Part shown: positions 29,874 to 37,448 of the stretch, in pieces | How positions within the stretch are numbered: the first letter of the stretch is position 1 | How the letters are laid out: each line of letters begins with the position of its first letter | NCBI GenBank assembly: GCA_964571195.1 | Contig: CAZNAD010000009.1 | Location: 15,218 to 79,217 of the forward strand | Origin: PALSA-1006 sp964571195 | GTDB taxonomy: Bacteria > Pseudomonadota > Gammaproteobacteria > Burkholderiales > Gallionellaceae | Direction of reading: 5' to 3' | Length of the DNA stretch: 64,000 nt | Position numbers and translations under genes: made by a program | The notes under the pieces: generated by a model | Database searches by the model: none | What the model was told of the DNA's origin: nothing | Seen by the model: only the letters and a program-made list of their open reading frames with translations

Positions 29874-30617
29874 ATGAGTAGTATCACAATCAATGAAAAT
29901 TCATCTGGCCATATCTCTTTTGAGATGGGCATGGGGGCGTCAGTTGATCAACATTGCAAGCCCGGAAAATTCTACGTATATACGCACAAAGATAAAGATG
30001 GGACGGTTTTCTATGTTGGAAAGGGTACGGGTGATCGCGCACGCTCTCAGGAACGCACTCCAGAGTGGATTGAGTACCTTAATGAAAAGTCAGCGGGGCA
30101 ATTCTCCGTTGAAATAGTTCGCGATGGAATTTCCGAAGAAGACGCACTGGAACTTGAGGATGCGGTTATGAAAATGCACGGCGGTACAATCGTCAATCGA
30201 GTGAATCCGCACGCGCCATACGATCTCACAAAATTTCGTGCGTATTGCGAAGCCCAAAAGAACTTTAGCAATACTCTGAAGCTTGCTACCAATTTTCAGA
30301 AGGCCAAAGAATTTGACAAGGCCATCCCAGAGTTTGAGTTAGCGTATGCGTATCATTTAGAGATGGTTAGGAGCGCGAACTATGACTTAGGAGCTCGGAA
30401 TGGGCTCAAGTCTACTGCTTTTGCCTATCATCCCACATCGGCGTTGGCGGACGGATATTCGTTGGTACTCGCGAAAGCGGGGCGTAATCGTGAGTTGGTT
30501 GCCTTTGCGGAGCGCTATTTCCGAGACTATGCCGCGCCTTACAACAAGGCCGAGAGCGCTCTCAGGCGGCGTATGGAAAAGGCGCAAAATCACGTTAAAG
30601 GATCAGACACGAATTAA
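29874..30617 (+). CDS. GIY-YIG nuclease-domain protein with helical C-terminal half
   Basis: A 247-residue protein. Residues 31-115 look like a GIY-YIG domain of the LEM-3-like type: KFYVYTHKDKDG...FYVGKG with basic RAR after it, an acidic helix with the expected Glu (EEDALELEDAVM), then IVNRVNP. Residues about 125-235 are helical and resemble tetratricopeptide units (NFQKAKEFDKAIPEFELAYAY). The base composition is AT-richer than its neighbours, with 24 G+C in 30241-30300 against 41 in 29161-29220, which suggests acquisition. A GGGGG run lies before the ATG. No toxin, integrase or methylase partner is adjacent. Confidence 0.75.
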   Translation: MSSITINENSSGHISFEMGMGASVDQHCKPGKFYVYTHKDKDGTVFYVGKGTGDRARSQERTPEWIEYLNEKSAGQFSVEIVRDGISEEDALELEDAVMKMHGGTIVNRVNPHAPYDLTKFRAYCEAQKNFSNTLKLATNFQKAKEFDKAIPEFELAYAYHLEMVRSANYDLGARNGLKSTAFAYHPTSALADGYSLVLAKAGRNRELVAFAERYFRDYAAPYNKAESALRRRMEKAQNHVKGSDTN

Positions 30618-30640
30618 GTTTCGAATACTCACAAATCACC

Positions 30641-31186
30641 ATGCCAATATCCGACTACCTCAACACCTCCCCCACCCTCGGCTCCCGCCTCTACCTGCAC
30701 CCCTCCTGCCAGGTCATCGGCGATGTGACCATCGGCGACGACAGTTCGGTGTGGTGCAATACGGTGTTACGCGGCGACGTGAACCGCATCGTGATCGGGC
30801 GTGGCAGTAACGTGCAAGATCTGACCATGGGGCATGTGTCGCACAAGACGCCGGAGAAGCCGGAAGGCTCGCCGCTCATCATCGGCGACTATGTGACGGT
30901 GGGACACTCGGTGATCCTGCATGGATGCACCATTGGTAACGAATGCCTGATCGGCATGGGTTCCATCGTGATGGACGATGTGGTGATTCCCGACCATGTG
31001 ATGGTGGGGGCGGGCAGTCTTATCTCGCCGGGCAAGACGCTGGAGAGCGGTATGTTGTACATGGGTCGTCCGGCCAAGGCTATTCGCCCGCTCACGGAGG
31101 AAGAGTTGGCGTATCTGCGCTATTCCGCCGAACATTACATGCGGGTGAAGGACAATTACCTGAAAAGTCCGGTCGTTCCGGTTTAG
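30641..31186 (+). CDS. gamma-class carbonic anhydrase-like hexapeptide protein
   Basis: A 181-residue left-handed beta-helix protein of the YrdA/CaiE group. Hexapeptide repeats run from about residue 20 to 140. The three metal-binding His positions of the gamma class are present in GHVSH, VGHS and HGCTIG, and the partner residues in RGDVNRI and NVQD are also kept. A C-terminal helix follows. Members bind zinc or iron; many lack measurable anhydrase activity, so the catalytic role is uncertain. It begins a tight run with DUF2288 and DUF302 genes. Confidence 0.9.
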   Translation: MPISDYLNTSPTLGSRLYLHPSCQVIGDVTIGDDSSVWCNTVLRGDVNRIVIGRGSNVQDLTMGHVSHKTPEKPEGSPLIIGDYVTVGHSVILHGCTIGNECLIGMGSIVMDDVVIPDHVMVGAGSLISPGKTLESGMLYMGRPAKAIRPLTEEELAYLRYSAEHYMRVKDNYLKSPVVPV

Positions 31187-31208
31187 ACCCATCAGTAAAG
31201 AGTTTGAA

Positions 31209-31529
31209 ATGACATCTACCAATCTACAAGAAATCCTCCGTGCCAAAGTGAATCTGGAAACCTCGCGCATCGCATGGAAAGAGTTGCAACGTTTCTTTGC
31301 CAGCGGCGCGGCGCTCCAGGTCAACAACAACCTCGATCTGGTCGAGGTGGCATTCCAGATCTCGGAAGACAACAAGAAGCAGGTCGCACAGTGGCTGAGT
31401 GAAGGCAAGATCGGCCCGGTGACAGACGCTCAGGCCTTAATGTGGTATGAAGCGGATGCCGAGGTATGGGCGGTGGTGGTGAGTCCCTATGTGCTGGTTC
31501 AGGAGATGAAGAATGTATTACATCGTTGA
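31209..31529 (+). CDS. DUF2288 family protein
   Basis: A 106-residue protein with the family pattern ETSRIAWKELQRFFASG...LDLVEVAFQISEDN and ending AVVVSPYVLVQE. No catalytic motif or membrane segment is visible. It lies 22 bases after the gamma carbonic anhydrase gene, and its end overlaps the DUF302 gene by 17 bases. Function unknown. Confidence 0.85.
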   Translation: MTSTNLQEILRAKVNLETSRIAWKELQRFFASGAALQVNNNLDLVEVAFQISEDNKKQVAQWLSEGKIGPVTDAQALMWYEADAEVWAVVVSPYVLVQEMKNVLHR

Positions 31530-31896
31530 GAGCAATAAATCATTCGAGCAGGCCGCGACCGATTTGGAGGCGGCGGTAAAACGCAACGGTTTTGGCGTAT
31601 TGCATGTGCACGACATCGGCAACACGTTGCGCGGCAAAGGTGTGGCGTTCGAGCCGCAGGTGCGCGTGTTCGAGGTGTGCAATCCGCTGCAAGCGGCAAA
31701 GGTGATGGCCGCCGATCTGAAGCTGAACATGGCGTTGCCGTGCCGCATATCGGTCTACACCGAGGGCGGCAAGACGTTCATCGGGATGATCAAGCCCGGC
31801 GGGATTCTTGCGGCGTTATCACAGGATGCGGCTCTGGCCGTGGTTGCGCGCGAGGTCGAGACACAGACCATGCGTATGATCGACGAAGCGAAATAA
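31513..31896 (+). CDS. DUF302 family protein
   Basis: A 127-residue protein with the DUF302 fold pattern: SFEQAATDLEAAVKRNGFGVLHVHDIG, FEVCNPLQAAKV, LPCRISVYTEGG. The ATG at 31513 has AGGAG 7 bases upstream, inside the end of the DUF2288 gene, so the two are probably translationally coupled. The family is small and soluble here (no signal peptide). Function unknown. Confidence 0.87.
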   Translation: MYYIVESNKSFEQAATDLEAAVKRNGFGVLHVHDIGNTLRGKGVAFEPQVRVFEVCNPLQAAKVMAADLKLNMALPCRISVYTEGGKTFIGMIKPGGILAALSQDAALAVVAREVETQTMRMIDEAK

Positions 31897-31903
31897 GGTC
31901 GGC

Positions 31904-32671
31904 TCAGTCTGCGTAATCCACCAACAGCGGCGCATGGTCGCTGAAGCGCTGCTCTTTGTAGATACCGGTGGACAGGGCTTTTGCGGCCATACCGGGGGTG
32001 GCGATCTGGTAATCGATACGCCAGCCGACATCTTTGGCCCAGGCTTGGCCGCGATTCGACCACCAGGTGTAGGCTTCCAGTTCGGGATGCAGAAAGCGGA
32101 ACACATCGACGAAGCCGACACGGTCGAATAACTCGGTAAGCCAGGCGCGCTCCTCCGGCAGGAAACCGGAGTTTTTCTTGTTGCCCTTCCAATTTCTGAG
32201 GTCTTTTTCGGTGTGCGCGATGTTCCAGTCGCCACACACGATCACGTCGCGCCCGCTCTCCATCAAAGCGACCATGTGCGGCATGAAAGCTTCCAGGAAT
32301 TTGAACTTCACCGCCTGACGCTCTTCGCCGCTGGAGCCGGAAGGCAGGTACAGCGATACCACGCTCAACTGGCCGAACTGCGCTTCGATATATCGCCCCT
32401 CGGCATCGAATTCGGGAACACCCAGACCAACGATGACCTTGTCCGGCTTGTTTCTGGAATAGATACCCACGCCGCTGTAACCCTTCTTTTCCGCGTAGTG
32501 GAAATAGCCGTGATAACCCAACGGGGCGAGCATGTCCGGCGTCATATCTTCGGCTTGTGCCTTGAGTTCCTGCACACAGAGGATGTCGGTATCCTGTTTG
32601 CCCAGCCATTCCAGCAGGCCTTTGTTGTAGGCGGAGCGGATACCATTCAGGTTCAGCGAAATTATTCTCAT
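31904..32671 (-). CDS. xthA: exodeoxyribonuclease III / AP endonuclease
   Basis: A 255-residue Mg-dependent base-excision repair nuclease of the EEP fold. Motifs are SLNLNGIRSA, the metal-binding Glu in CVQELKAQ, GDWNIAHTEKD, and the C-terminal FSDHAPL with the catalytic Asp-His. It is convergent with the DUF302 gene (7 bases apart) and divergent from pyrE. Confidence 0.96.
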   Translation of the reverse strand: MRIISLNLNGIRSAYNKGLLEWLGKQDTDILCVQELKAQAEDMTPDMLAPLGYHGYFHYAEKKGYSGVGIYSRNKPDKVIVGLGVPEFDAEGRYIEAQFGQLSVVSLYLPSGSSGEERQAVKFKFLEAFMPHMVALMESGRDVIVCGDWNIAHTEKDLRNWKGNKKNSGFLPEERAWLTELFDRVGFVDVFRFLHPELEAYTWWSNRGQAWAKDVGWRIDYQIATPGMAAKALSTGIYKEQRFSDHAPLLVDYAD

Positions 32672-32729
32672 GTTTTTTCTCGTTGGGAAGTACGGGCATT
32701 ATAATGGCGGCACTCCGTTGCAGTGGCGT

Positions 32730-32756
32730 CTTCTCTGTGCCCCTGTGTCTCGATGG
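32730..32756. repeat. diverged copy of the CACAGAGA-type repeat arm
   Basis: Aligned without gaps to the first 27 bases of the right arm at 7453, it matches at 22 positions. Only one arm is present. It lies between xthA and pyrE, ending 20 bases before the pyrE start. Confidence 0.55.
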
Positions 32757-32775
32757 GAATTGTATTTGAGGGTTT

Positions 32776-33423
32776 ATGCACGCTTACCGCCAGGACTTCA
32801 TCCGCTTCGCCGTCGCACAAAATGTGTTGCGCTTCGGCGAGTTTCAAACCAAAGCCGGGCGCTTGTCGCCGTATTTCTTCAACTCCGGGCTGTTCCAGGA
32901 CGGTGCCGCTTTGCGTGAACTGTGCCAGTTCTATGCGCAGGCCATCCTCGCCGCCGAAGTGCCGTTCGATATGTTGTTCGGCCCGGCCTATAAAGGCATC
33001 CCGCTGGTGGCTGGCACCTCCATCGCGCTGGCCGAGCAGGGACACAATGTGCCGTATTGTTTCAACCGCAAAGAGGCGAAAGACCACGGCGAAGGCGGCA
33101 ACACCGTAGGAGCGAAGTTGCAGGGCAGGGTGCTCATCATCGACGATGTGATTTCGGCGGGTACTTCGGTGCGCGAATCCATCGAGCTGATCCGCGCCGC
33201 CGGTGCCACGCCATGCGGTGTGGTGATCGCGCTGGATCGCATGGAGCGCGGACAGGGCGAGCTGTCGGCAGTGCAAGAGGTGCGGCGTGATTATGGCTTG
33301 CCGGTCATCTCCATCGCGGCACTGGACGATCTGCTCGGTTATTTGCAGGGACGGGCGGAGTTGGTACAGAATCTGCAAGCAGTGCAATCTTATCGGGATC
33401 GTTACGGGGTGAAAAATGCGTAA
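32776..33423 (+). CDS. pyrE: orotate phosphoribosyltransferase
   Basis: PyrE joins orotate and PRPP to form OMP. The 215-residue product has the PRPP-binding signature VLIIDDVISAGTSVRES (about 117-133), the catalytic-loop region RKEAKDHGEGG and the N-terminal FSPGLSPYFFN-like segment (GRLSPYFFNSG). GAGGG precedes the ATG at 32776. The last codons overlap the next gene by eight bases (ATGCGTAA). Confidence 0.97.
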   Translation: MHAYRQDFIRFAVAQNVLRFGEFQTKAGRLSPYFFNSGLFQDGAALRELCQFYAQAILAAEVPFDMLFGPAYKGIPLVAGTSIALAEQGHNVPYCFNRKEAKDHGEGGNTVGAKLQGRVLIIDDVISAGTSVRESIELIRAAGATPCGVVIALDRMERGQGELSAVQEVRRDYGLPVISIAALDDLLGYLQGRAELVQNLQAVQSYRDRYGVKNA

Positions 33424-34039
33424 ATCGACATGTTTAAAAGCAGGGCTGGTGTTGTGTCTCGTGCTGTCCGCCAATGCGGAAGCGAAGCTGTACAAGTGGG
33501 TGGATGACAACGGCACGACACATTACGGCGAGACCATCCCGCCCGAATACGCCAACAAGGATGCGACCCGCCTGAGCGACAAGGGGCGCGTGGAAAAACG
33601 TATCGAGAAACTGACGCAGGAAGAGTTGCGCGCCAAAGAAGCGGAAGATGCCAAAAAAGCCGCCGCCCAGAAACAGGCCATCGAAGCCAAGCGCCGCGAT
33701 ACCGCTTTGTTGAGTACCTTCAGCAATGAGAAGGAGATCGACCTCGCCCGCGACCGTGGCTTGCAGCAGGTCGAGGCGCGTATCAGCAGCTACAGCACCA
33801 TGCTCAAGTCTGCCCAGGCGTCACTTGCCGGACATCAGAAAGAGCAGGAAGGTCTGTTGAAGCAGAACAAGAAGATCCCCAAATCGCTGCTGGAAGACCT
33901 CCAGGAAAGCGAGACCCGCGTCGCGCAGCTACAAAAGGATCTGGATCAAAGCAATCTGGAGCTGGCTAACGTGAAGGCCCGTTTTGATGCCGACAAGGCG
34001 CGTTATCGAGAACTGAAAGGCAATGGCAGCGCCCGCTAA
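33416..34039 (+). CDS. DUF4124 periplasmic coiled-coil protein
   Basis: A 207-residue exported protein. The signal peptide ends near ANAEA (residue 23) and is followed at once by the DUF4124 motif KLYKWVDDNGTTHYGETIPPE. The remainder (about 55-200) is a highly charged coiled coil rich in Lys, Glu and Gln. DUF4124 domains occur at the N-terminus of many proteobacterial envelope proteins; the role is unknown. Translation is coupled to pyrE by overlap. Its TAA lies in a 12-bp palindrome TAAGCGCGCTTA (34037-34048) that also contains the stop of the convergent gene. Confidence 0.88.
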   Translation: MRKSTCLKAGLVLCLVLSANAEAKLYKWVDDNGTTHYGETIPPEYANKDATRLSDKGRVEKRIEKLTQEELRAKEAEDAKKAAAQKQAIEAKRRDTALLSTFSNEKEIDLARDRGLQQVEARISSYSTMLKSAQASLAGHQKEQEGLLKQNKKIPKSLLEDLQESETRVAQLQKDLDQSNLELANVKARFDADKARYRELKGNGSAR

Positions 34040-34045
34040 GCGCGC

Positions 34046-34819
34046 TTAAAAGCTCTGTGTGAGCAGCGCGCCCCCGCCCAGTTCCGGGCTGGAGGTGCCT
34101 GTTCCCTTGAATAAATAGGTCTGCGCCTTCCACTTGTCGCTGATCCTGCGGTTCAGGAAGATCGTCCACATGCTCTGCGGATCGCTCCATACTGCGGTGG
34201 GTTGCCGATAGTCATAGATCAATCCGGCACTGCTTCTGGCATCGAGTTTGTTGCTGAACCCCAGCGAGCCGTAAAACACGTTGTCCAGCGTATAACCGAC
34301 CGAGGGTTCGTAGACCTTGTATCCCAGCGTACCGAACGCACTGGCGCGACCCAATATTTTGTAGACGCTGGTCTCGCCGTAATAGTCGTTCACGCCACTT
34401 CCCAGCCCCCGGTATTTGTCCGCAGTGCCAAACTTCACTTTGCCGGTCACATCAATGATGAGCCCGTTGCGCGCCGAGTTGATCAGGCTATAACTGGTGG
34501 ATGCCACAACATCCCCCAAGCCGGAATCGGTGCGTACATCGTTGTCTTTATAGACTGCCTGCCCGATGTTGGGCGTGGTATTTCCGGGCCCAGTGATGCT
34601 GATGTAGGGCACGGTCAGCTTGAACAACCAGTTTTCGGTCTCGTATTTTCCGCTGACGGGAATGTAGAGGACATTGGTCGTGCTCGTGCCGCCATATTTG
34701 CCAGAACTGAAATCCATGCCGCTGGTCAGGCTCAACGAACCCGCCAGTACGCAGGAGCTGGCAGGCAATAGCGCTGCCAGCAGGATGCCGCATCTGTATC
34801 GTCTGCGAATCTGGTTCAT
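34046..34819 (-). CDS. outer-membrane beta-barrel protein, transporter-like
   Basis: A 257-residue exported protein with a signal peptide (cleavage near VLAG, about residue 27). Alternating hydrophobic strands follow, and it ends in Phe (LLTQSF), the usual C-terminal residue of outer-membrane barrels. The spacing suggests about 10-12 strands (for example NWLFKLTVPYISI, LIIDVTGKVKF, AFGTLGYKVYE). It resembles small MetA-pathway or DUF3187-like barrels, but the family is not certain. Its ATG shares one base with the TGA of the DUF5666 gene (TGATG), so the two are translated together. Confidence 0.8.
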   Translation of the reverse strand: MNQIRRRYRCGILLAALLPASSCVLAGSLSLTSGMDFSSGKYGGTSTTNVLYIPVSGKYETENWLFKLTVPYISITGPGNTTPNIGQAVYKDNDVRTDSGLGDVVASTSYSLINSARNGLIIDVTGKVKFGTADKYRGLGSGVNDYYGETSVYKILGRASAFGTLGYKVYEPSVGYTLDNVFYGSLGFSNKLDARSSAGLIYDYRQPTAVWSDPQSMWTIFLNRRISDKWKAQTYLFKGTGTSSPELGGGALLTQSF

Positions 34820-36090
34820 CAGTGTTTTTTGTCCGAATGTTTTTCGGCATCCGAATGTTCGGAACGATCCGGTTTGTCCGGGCGATCAGCATGGTCGGCA
34901 CGATCTGCGCGATCCGCTCGGTCTGAATGATCGCCATGATCCGAGCGGTCGGATCGCTCGATCTGGCTTGTATTGTTACGCTCACCTCTTCCGACTCCCT
35001 CGCGCATCGCTCTTTCCGGCCGGTCGCGGCTGATTTCTATGCGGTCGGCGATCACTCTGTAGTCGCCGCTGAAGCGACCGCTGATCTGAACCAGCTCGCC
35101 GGGAACGATTGCGGATCGATCTTGCTTGGCCGCATCCGCCGGATTGGGAATTACTTCTAGCTCTCCGATCCTGACTTGCCCGTCTGGACCAACCGCGCCA
35201 ACATAACCTTGCAGATTGATACGCTCGGTCCGCCCGTATAACTGGGTCATTGGGCTGAGGGTAATTTCAGTGGCGGCGAGTGTGCCTTTTTCGACGCGCC
35301 CCTTCACCAGGATTTCTTGGCCGACCTTGAACCCGGTTCGTTCTTTTGTGCGGATCTTGAGATCGTATATCTGTATCGTGTCGCCATTGATCGCCGTGAT
35401 CGGGCCGACCACGCTCGATTCCGCTGGGCCGCTGCTACGCTCGATACGCGAGGCAACGATCTGCCCGTTCGCCATGCGTAAGCCGCTCACTGTGATGCGC
35501 TCACCCGGCTTGAGTTGCACTGCGGATTGTTGCGTTTGCCGGTCTTGTACCACGGTCTGAGCTGTACGGCTCACGCTTTGTCCCAGCACAGTGAGTTTGT
35601 TCTGATCTGCATCGATAGCGGATATCTCTCCATCCACGGCATGGACGACGGAGATCTTGTCGGCCTGCAAGCGCTGGGCGTCGCCCTTGGCTTCGACCAC
35701 CACGATCTGACCGACTGCAAGCTCGTTGGCGTTTGCAGCGGATTCGTTATTGAGCAGTTTTGTTTGGGCGTCGTAGTCAACTTCCAATCCGTTGACCCAG
35801 ATACTGCCAAAACCGGTGATGGTACCCACGATACCGGTGCCGCCGATTCCCCCGTCGCTATGTCCGGTTCCGCCTATGCCTGTCTTGTTGGCAAGGCTGC
35901 CGGTGCCTCCGATACCGCCATGCCCTGTTCCACCGATGCCGGTCATACTTTTGCCGGTTCCGCCTATGCCGCAGTCCGGGCTGGCACGCCCAGTCCCGCC
36001 GATACCACGACAGTCTTCGGCACCCGCCGTTGCCGGCAATAGCAGCGCCAGCAACATCAGAACGGCGAACGAGTGGCGGTCATTTTTCAT
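34819..36090 (-). CDS. exported DUF5666 protein with GIGGTG repeats and Asp/His-rich tail
   Basis: A 423-residue exported protein in three parts. After the signal peptide (cleavage after about residue 24) come six GIGGTG repeats at residues 29-34, 41-46, 51-56, 59-64, 71-76 and 81-86. The middle (about 90-365) holds several DUF5666-like OB-type beta units (GTITGFGSIWVNG, GEISAIDADQNKLTV, GYVGAVGPDGQVRIG). The last 50 residues are SDRSDH, ADRADR and DHAD type runs rich in Asp, Arg and His, ending SDKKH. The tail could bind metal or mineral, which is inference. It overlaps the DUF6502 gene by 11 bases upstream and the barrel gene by one base downstream. Confidence 0.85.
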   Translation of the reverse strand: MKNDRHSFAVLMLLALLLPATAGAEDCRGIGGTGRASPDCGIGGTGKSMTGIGGTGHGGIGGTGSLANKTGIGGTGHSDGGIGGTGIVGTITGFGSIWVNGLEVDYDAQTKLLNNESAANANELAVGQIVVVEAKGDAQRLQADKISVVHAVDGEISAIDADQNKLTVLGQSVSRTAQTVVQDRQTQQSAVQLKPGERITVSGLRMANGQIVASRIERSSGPAESSVVGPITAINGDTIQIYDLKIRTKERTGFKVGQEILVKGRVEKGTLAATEITLSPMTQLYGRTERINLQGYVGAVGPDGQVRIGELEVIPNPADAAKQDRSAIVPGELVQISGRFSGDYRVIADRIEISRDRPERAMREGVGRGERNNTSQIERSDRSDHGDHSDRADRADRADHADRPDKPDRSEHSDAEKHSDKKH

Positions 36091-36937
36091 CGGGCAGCCT
36101 TTTTTCTTCTACTCCGAAGTAGTAGACACCAAAATTGATACGCTGAACAGCTTCAGTCTTTTCGGCATCCTGTCTCTGCAAAATTTCCGCGCGTTTATTC
36201 ACCGCCACCAGCGCCTCCATGCCGAGTTTCTTGGATAACTCGGACAACTCGGCGACGGACGCCGGGGTCAGTTTGTCGTAATACACGCTTCTATCAAGAA
36301 AGGGGGGGCGCTGTCCCAGCAGGTTATGGGTACCAGCGGCAATATGGTCATGCAGGTTCTGACCGAAATAATAGGCTTTTTCTTCATAGCCGTTTTCCGG
36401 GATAAAGGCCTCGGTGTTCAGACACACGCGATCCATCTCGTCCAGGTGGGCGATGCCGATACGCAGCCATTCGTCCAGGATGACGCGGGAGCGGATATCT
36501 TTGCTCACCGAGCTGACCAGGCCTTCGAACGAGCAGGCACCTCCTTCGCTGGCCTGTCGCGGCAAAGGCAGGTGCTGCCCCTTTTCATCCAGATACAAGG
36601 CATTGCTGGTCCATGCGGCGACCAGCTTGGCACCCAACGATACCGTCGGCGGTGGCGCATATTCCAACTGGCTTTCTTCTCCCAACCGCTTCACATCTTT
36701 GCGATGCACGCCGCTTAACAGACTGATACGGCTATCGGTCTGCGGTTTACCGTTGAGCAGGAATTCTTCTCGGGCGACTTCGACATACAGGGACTTGAGC
36801 AGGCTAGATAGAAACGGGTAAGTGATGCCATTGACCAGCATCAGTTTAATCAGCGGGCGTAACAAGCGCCGCAATGCCGCAATCAACGCGGGTGGCGGAG
36901 TATGAGAGCTGGCGATGGGGCGGGTCTCTGTATTCAC
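36080..36937 (-). CDS. DUF6502 family protein, possible DNA-binding regulator
   Basis: About 285 residues, no signal peptide. The N-terminal part (LRPLIKLMLVNGITYPFLSSLLKSLYVEVAREEF) and the segment DSRISLLSGVHRKDVKRL (about 68-85) match the DUF6502 pattern, and the latter looks like a helix-turn-helix recognition region. The rest is a mixed fold ending NFGVYYFGVEEK. I place the start at the GTG at 36937; an open frame continues to a TTG at 36976, and neither has a clear ribosome site. It is first in a three-gene overlapping unit with the DUF5666 and barrel genes. A 27-bp palindrome lies 77-103 bases upstream. Confidence 0.75.
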   Translation of the reverse strand: MNTETRPIASSHTPPPALIAALRRLLRPLIKLMLVNGITYPFLSSLLKSLYVEVAREEFLLNGKPQTDSRISLLSGVHRKDVKRLGEESQLEYAPPPTVSLGAKLVAAWTSNALYLDEKGQHLPLPRQASEGGACSFEGLVSSVSKDIRSRVILDEWLRIGIAHLDEMDRVCLNTEAFIPENGYEEKAYYFGQNLHDHIAAGTHNLLGQRPPFLDRSVYYDKLTPASVAELSELSKKLGMEALVAVNKRAEILQRQDAEKTEAVQRINFGVYYFGVEEKRLPDEK

Positions 36938-37013
36938 GCCGGGGATTCTAGCATGTCGTGTGAAAAAATCACACAAGATGCTTTACAAGCGAGCCCGGCC
37001 CGGTTAGCATCTT

Positions 37014-37040
37014 CTCGCGCGGGAAAATTTCCCGCGCGAG
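37014..37040. promoter_or_regulatory. 27-bp palindrome in divergent intergenic region
   Basis: The 13-bp arms CTCGCGCGGGAAA / TTTCCCGCGCGAG match perfectly around a single central base. It lies between the 5' ends of the DUF6502 gene (minus) and the small membrane protein gene (plus), where an operator would be expected. No T-run follows on either side, so it is not a classical terminator. No TTGACA/TATAAT pair stands out around it. Confidence 0.6.
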
Positions 37041-37070
37041 CTGCGTGGTCAATTTTAAATGGAGGTGGTT

Positions 37071-37448
37071 ATGCGCGTGTTTTATCCCGTTTCGGCCCGA
37101 CTCTCTGATCTGCTCAATGACGAGACATCCTCTCCGTCAGGATGGAAGGTGTTATGGGGCACGTCTAGCATTGTGCTGCTTTTGCTGGTGGTTTTGGTTC
37201 TGCCGGACTTCGGCGCGGATGCGACAGACCGACAACATGAGTCTGCGACAAAACAGCACTTCAACCACGCCAGCCATGAGATCCGCAGCGGGCAGCACGC
37301 CATTACGGCGACGATTGCTGCAAACATGCCCACTCAGGCCTATGTCGATGCACACCGTTGTGCGCTATCGTACTCCTGTATTTTGCCGACTAAGTTGCCG
37401 TCGGCTGCGCCAACAAGACCGCAAGCAACCGACGGTCTGTATCTTTGA
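37071..37448 (+). CDS. small predicted single-pass membrane protein
   Basis: A 125-residue frame. A short N-terminal segment precedes one strong membrane helix (SSIVLLLLVVLVL, about 32-44), then a polar region rich in His, Ala and Thr. The start is set by GGAGG 5 bases before the ATG at 37071. The 3' end overlaps the convergent kinase gene by 59 bases. I do not recognise a family. The ribosome site and the helix support it, the overlap argues against it. Confidence 0.42.
   Translation: MRVFYPVSARLSDLLNDETSSPSGWKVLWGTSSIVLLLLVVLVLPDFGADATDRQHESATKQHFNHASHEIRSGQHAITATIAANMPTQAYVDAHRCALSYSCILPTKLPSAAPTRPQATDGLYL

Noticed and set aside
34037..34048. Palindrome TAAGCGCGCTTA holding both stop codons of convergent genes
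   Set aside because: No loop or T-run, so not a terminator; a 12-bp palindrome at a stop-stop junction can arise by chance.
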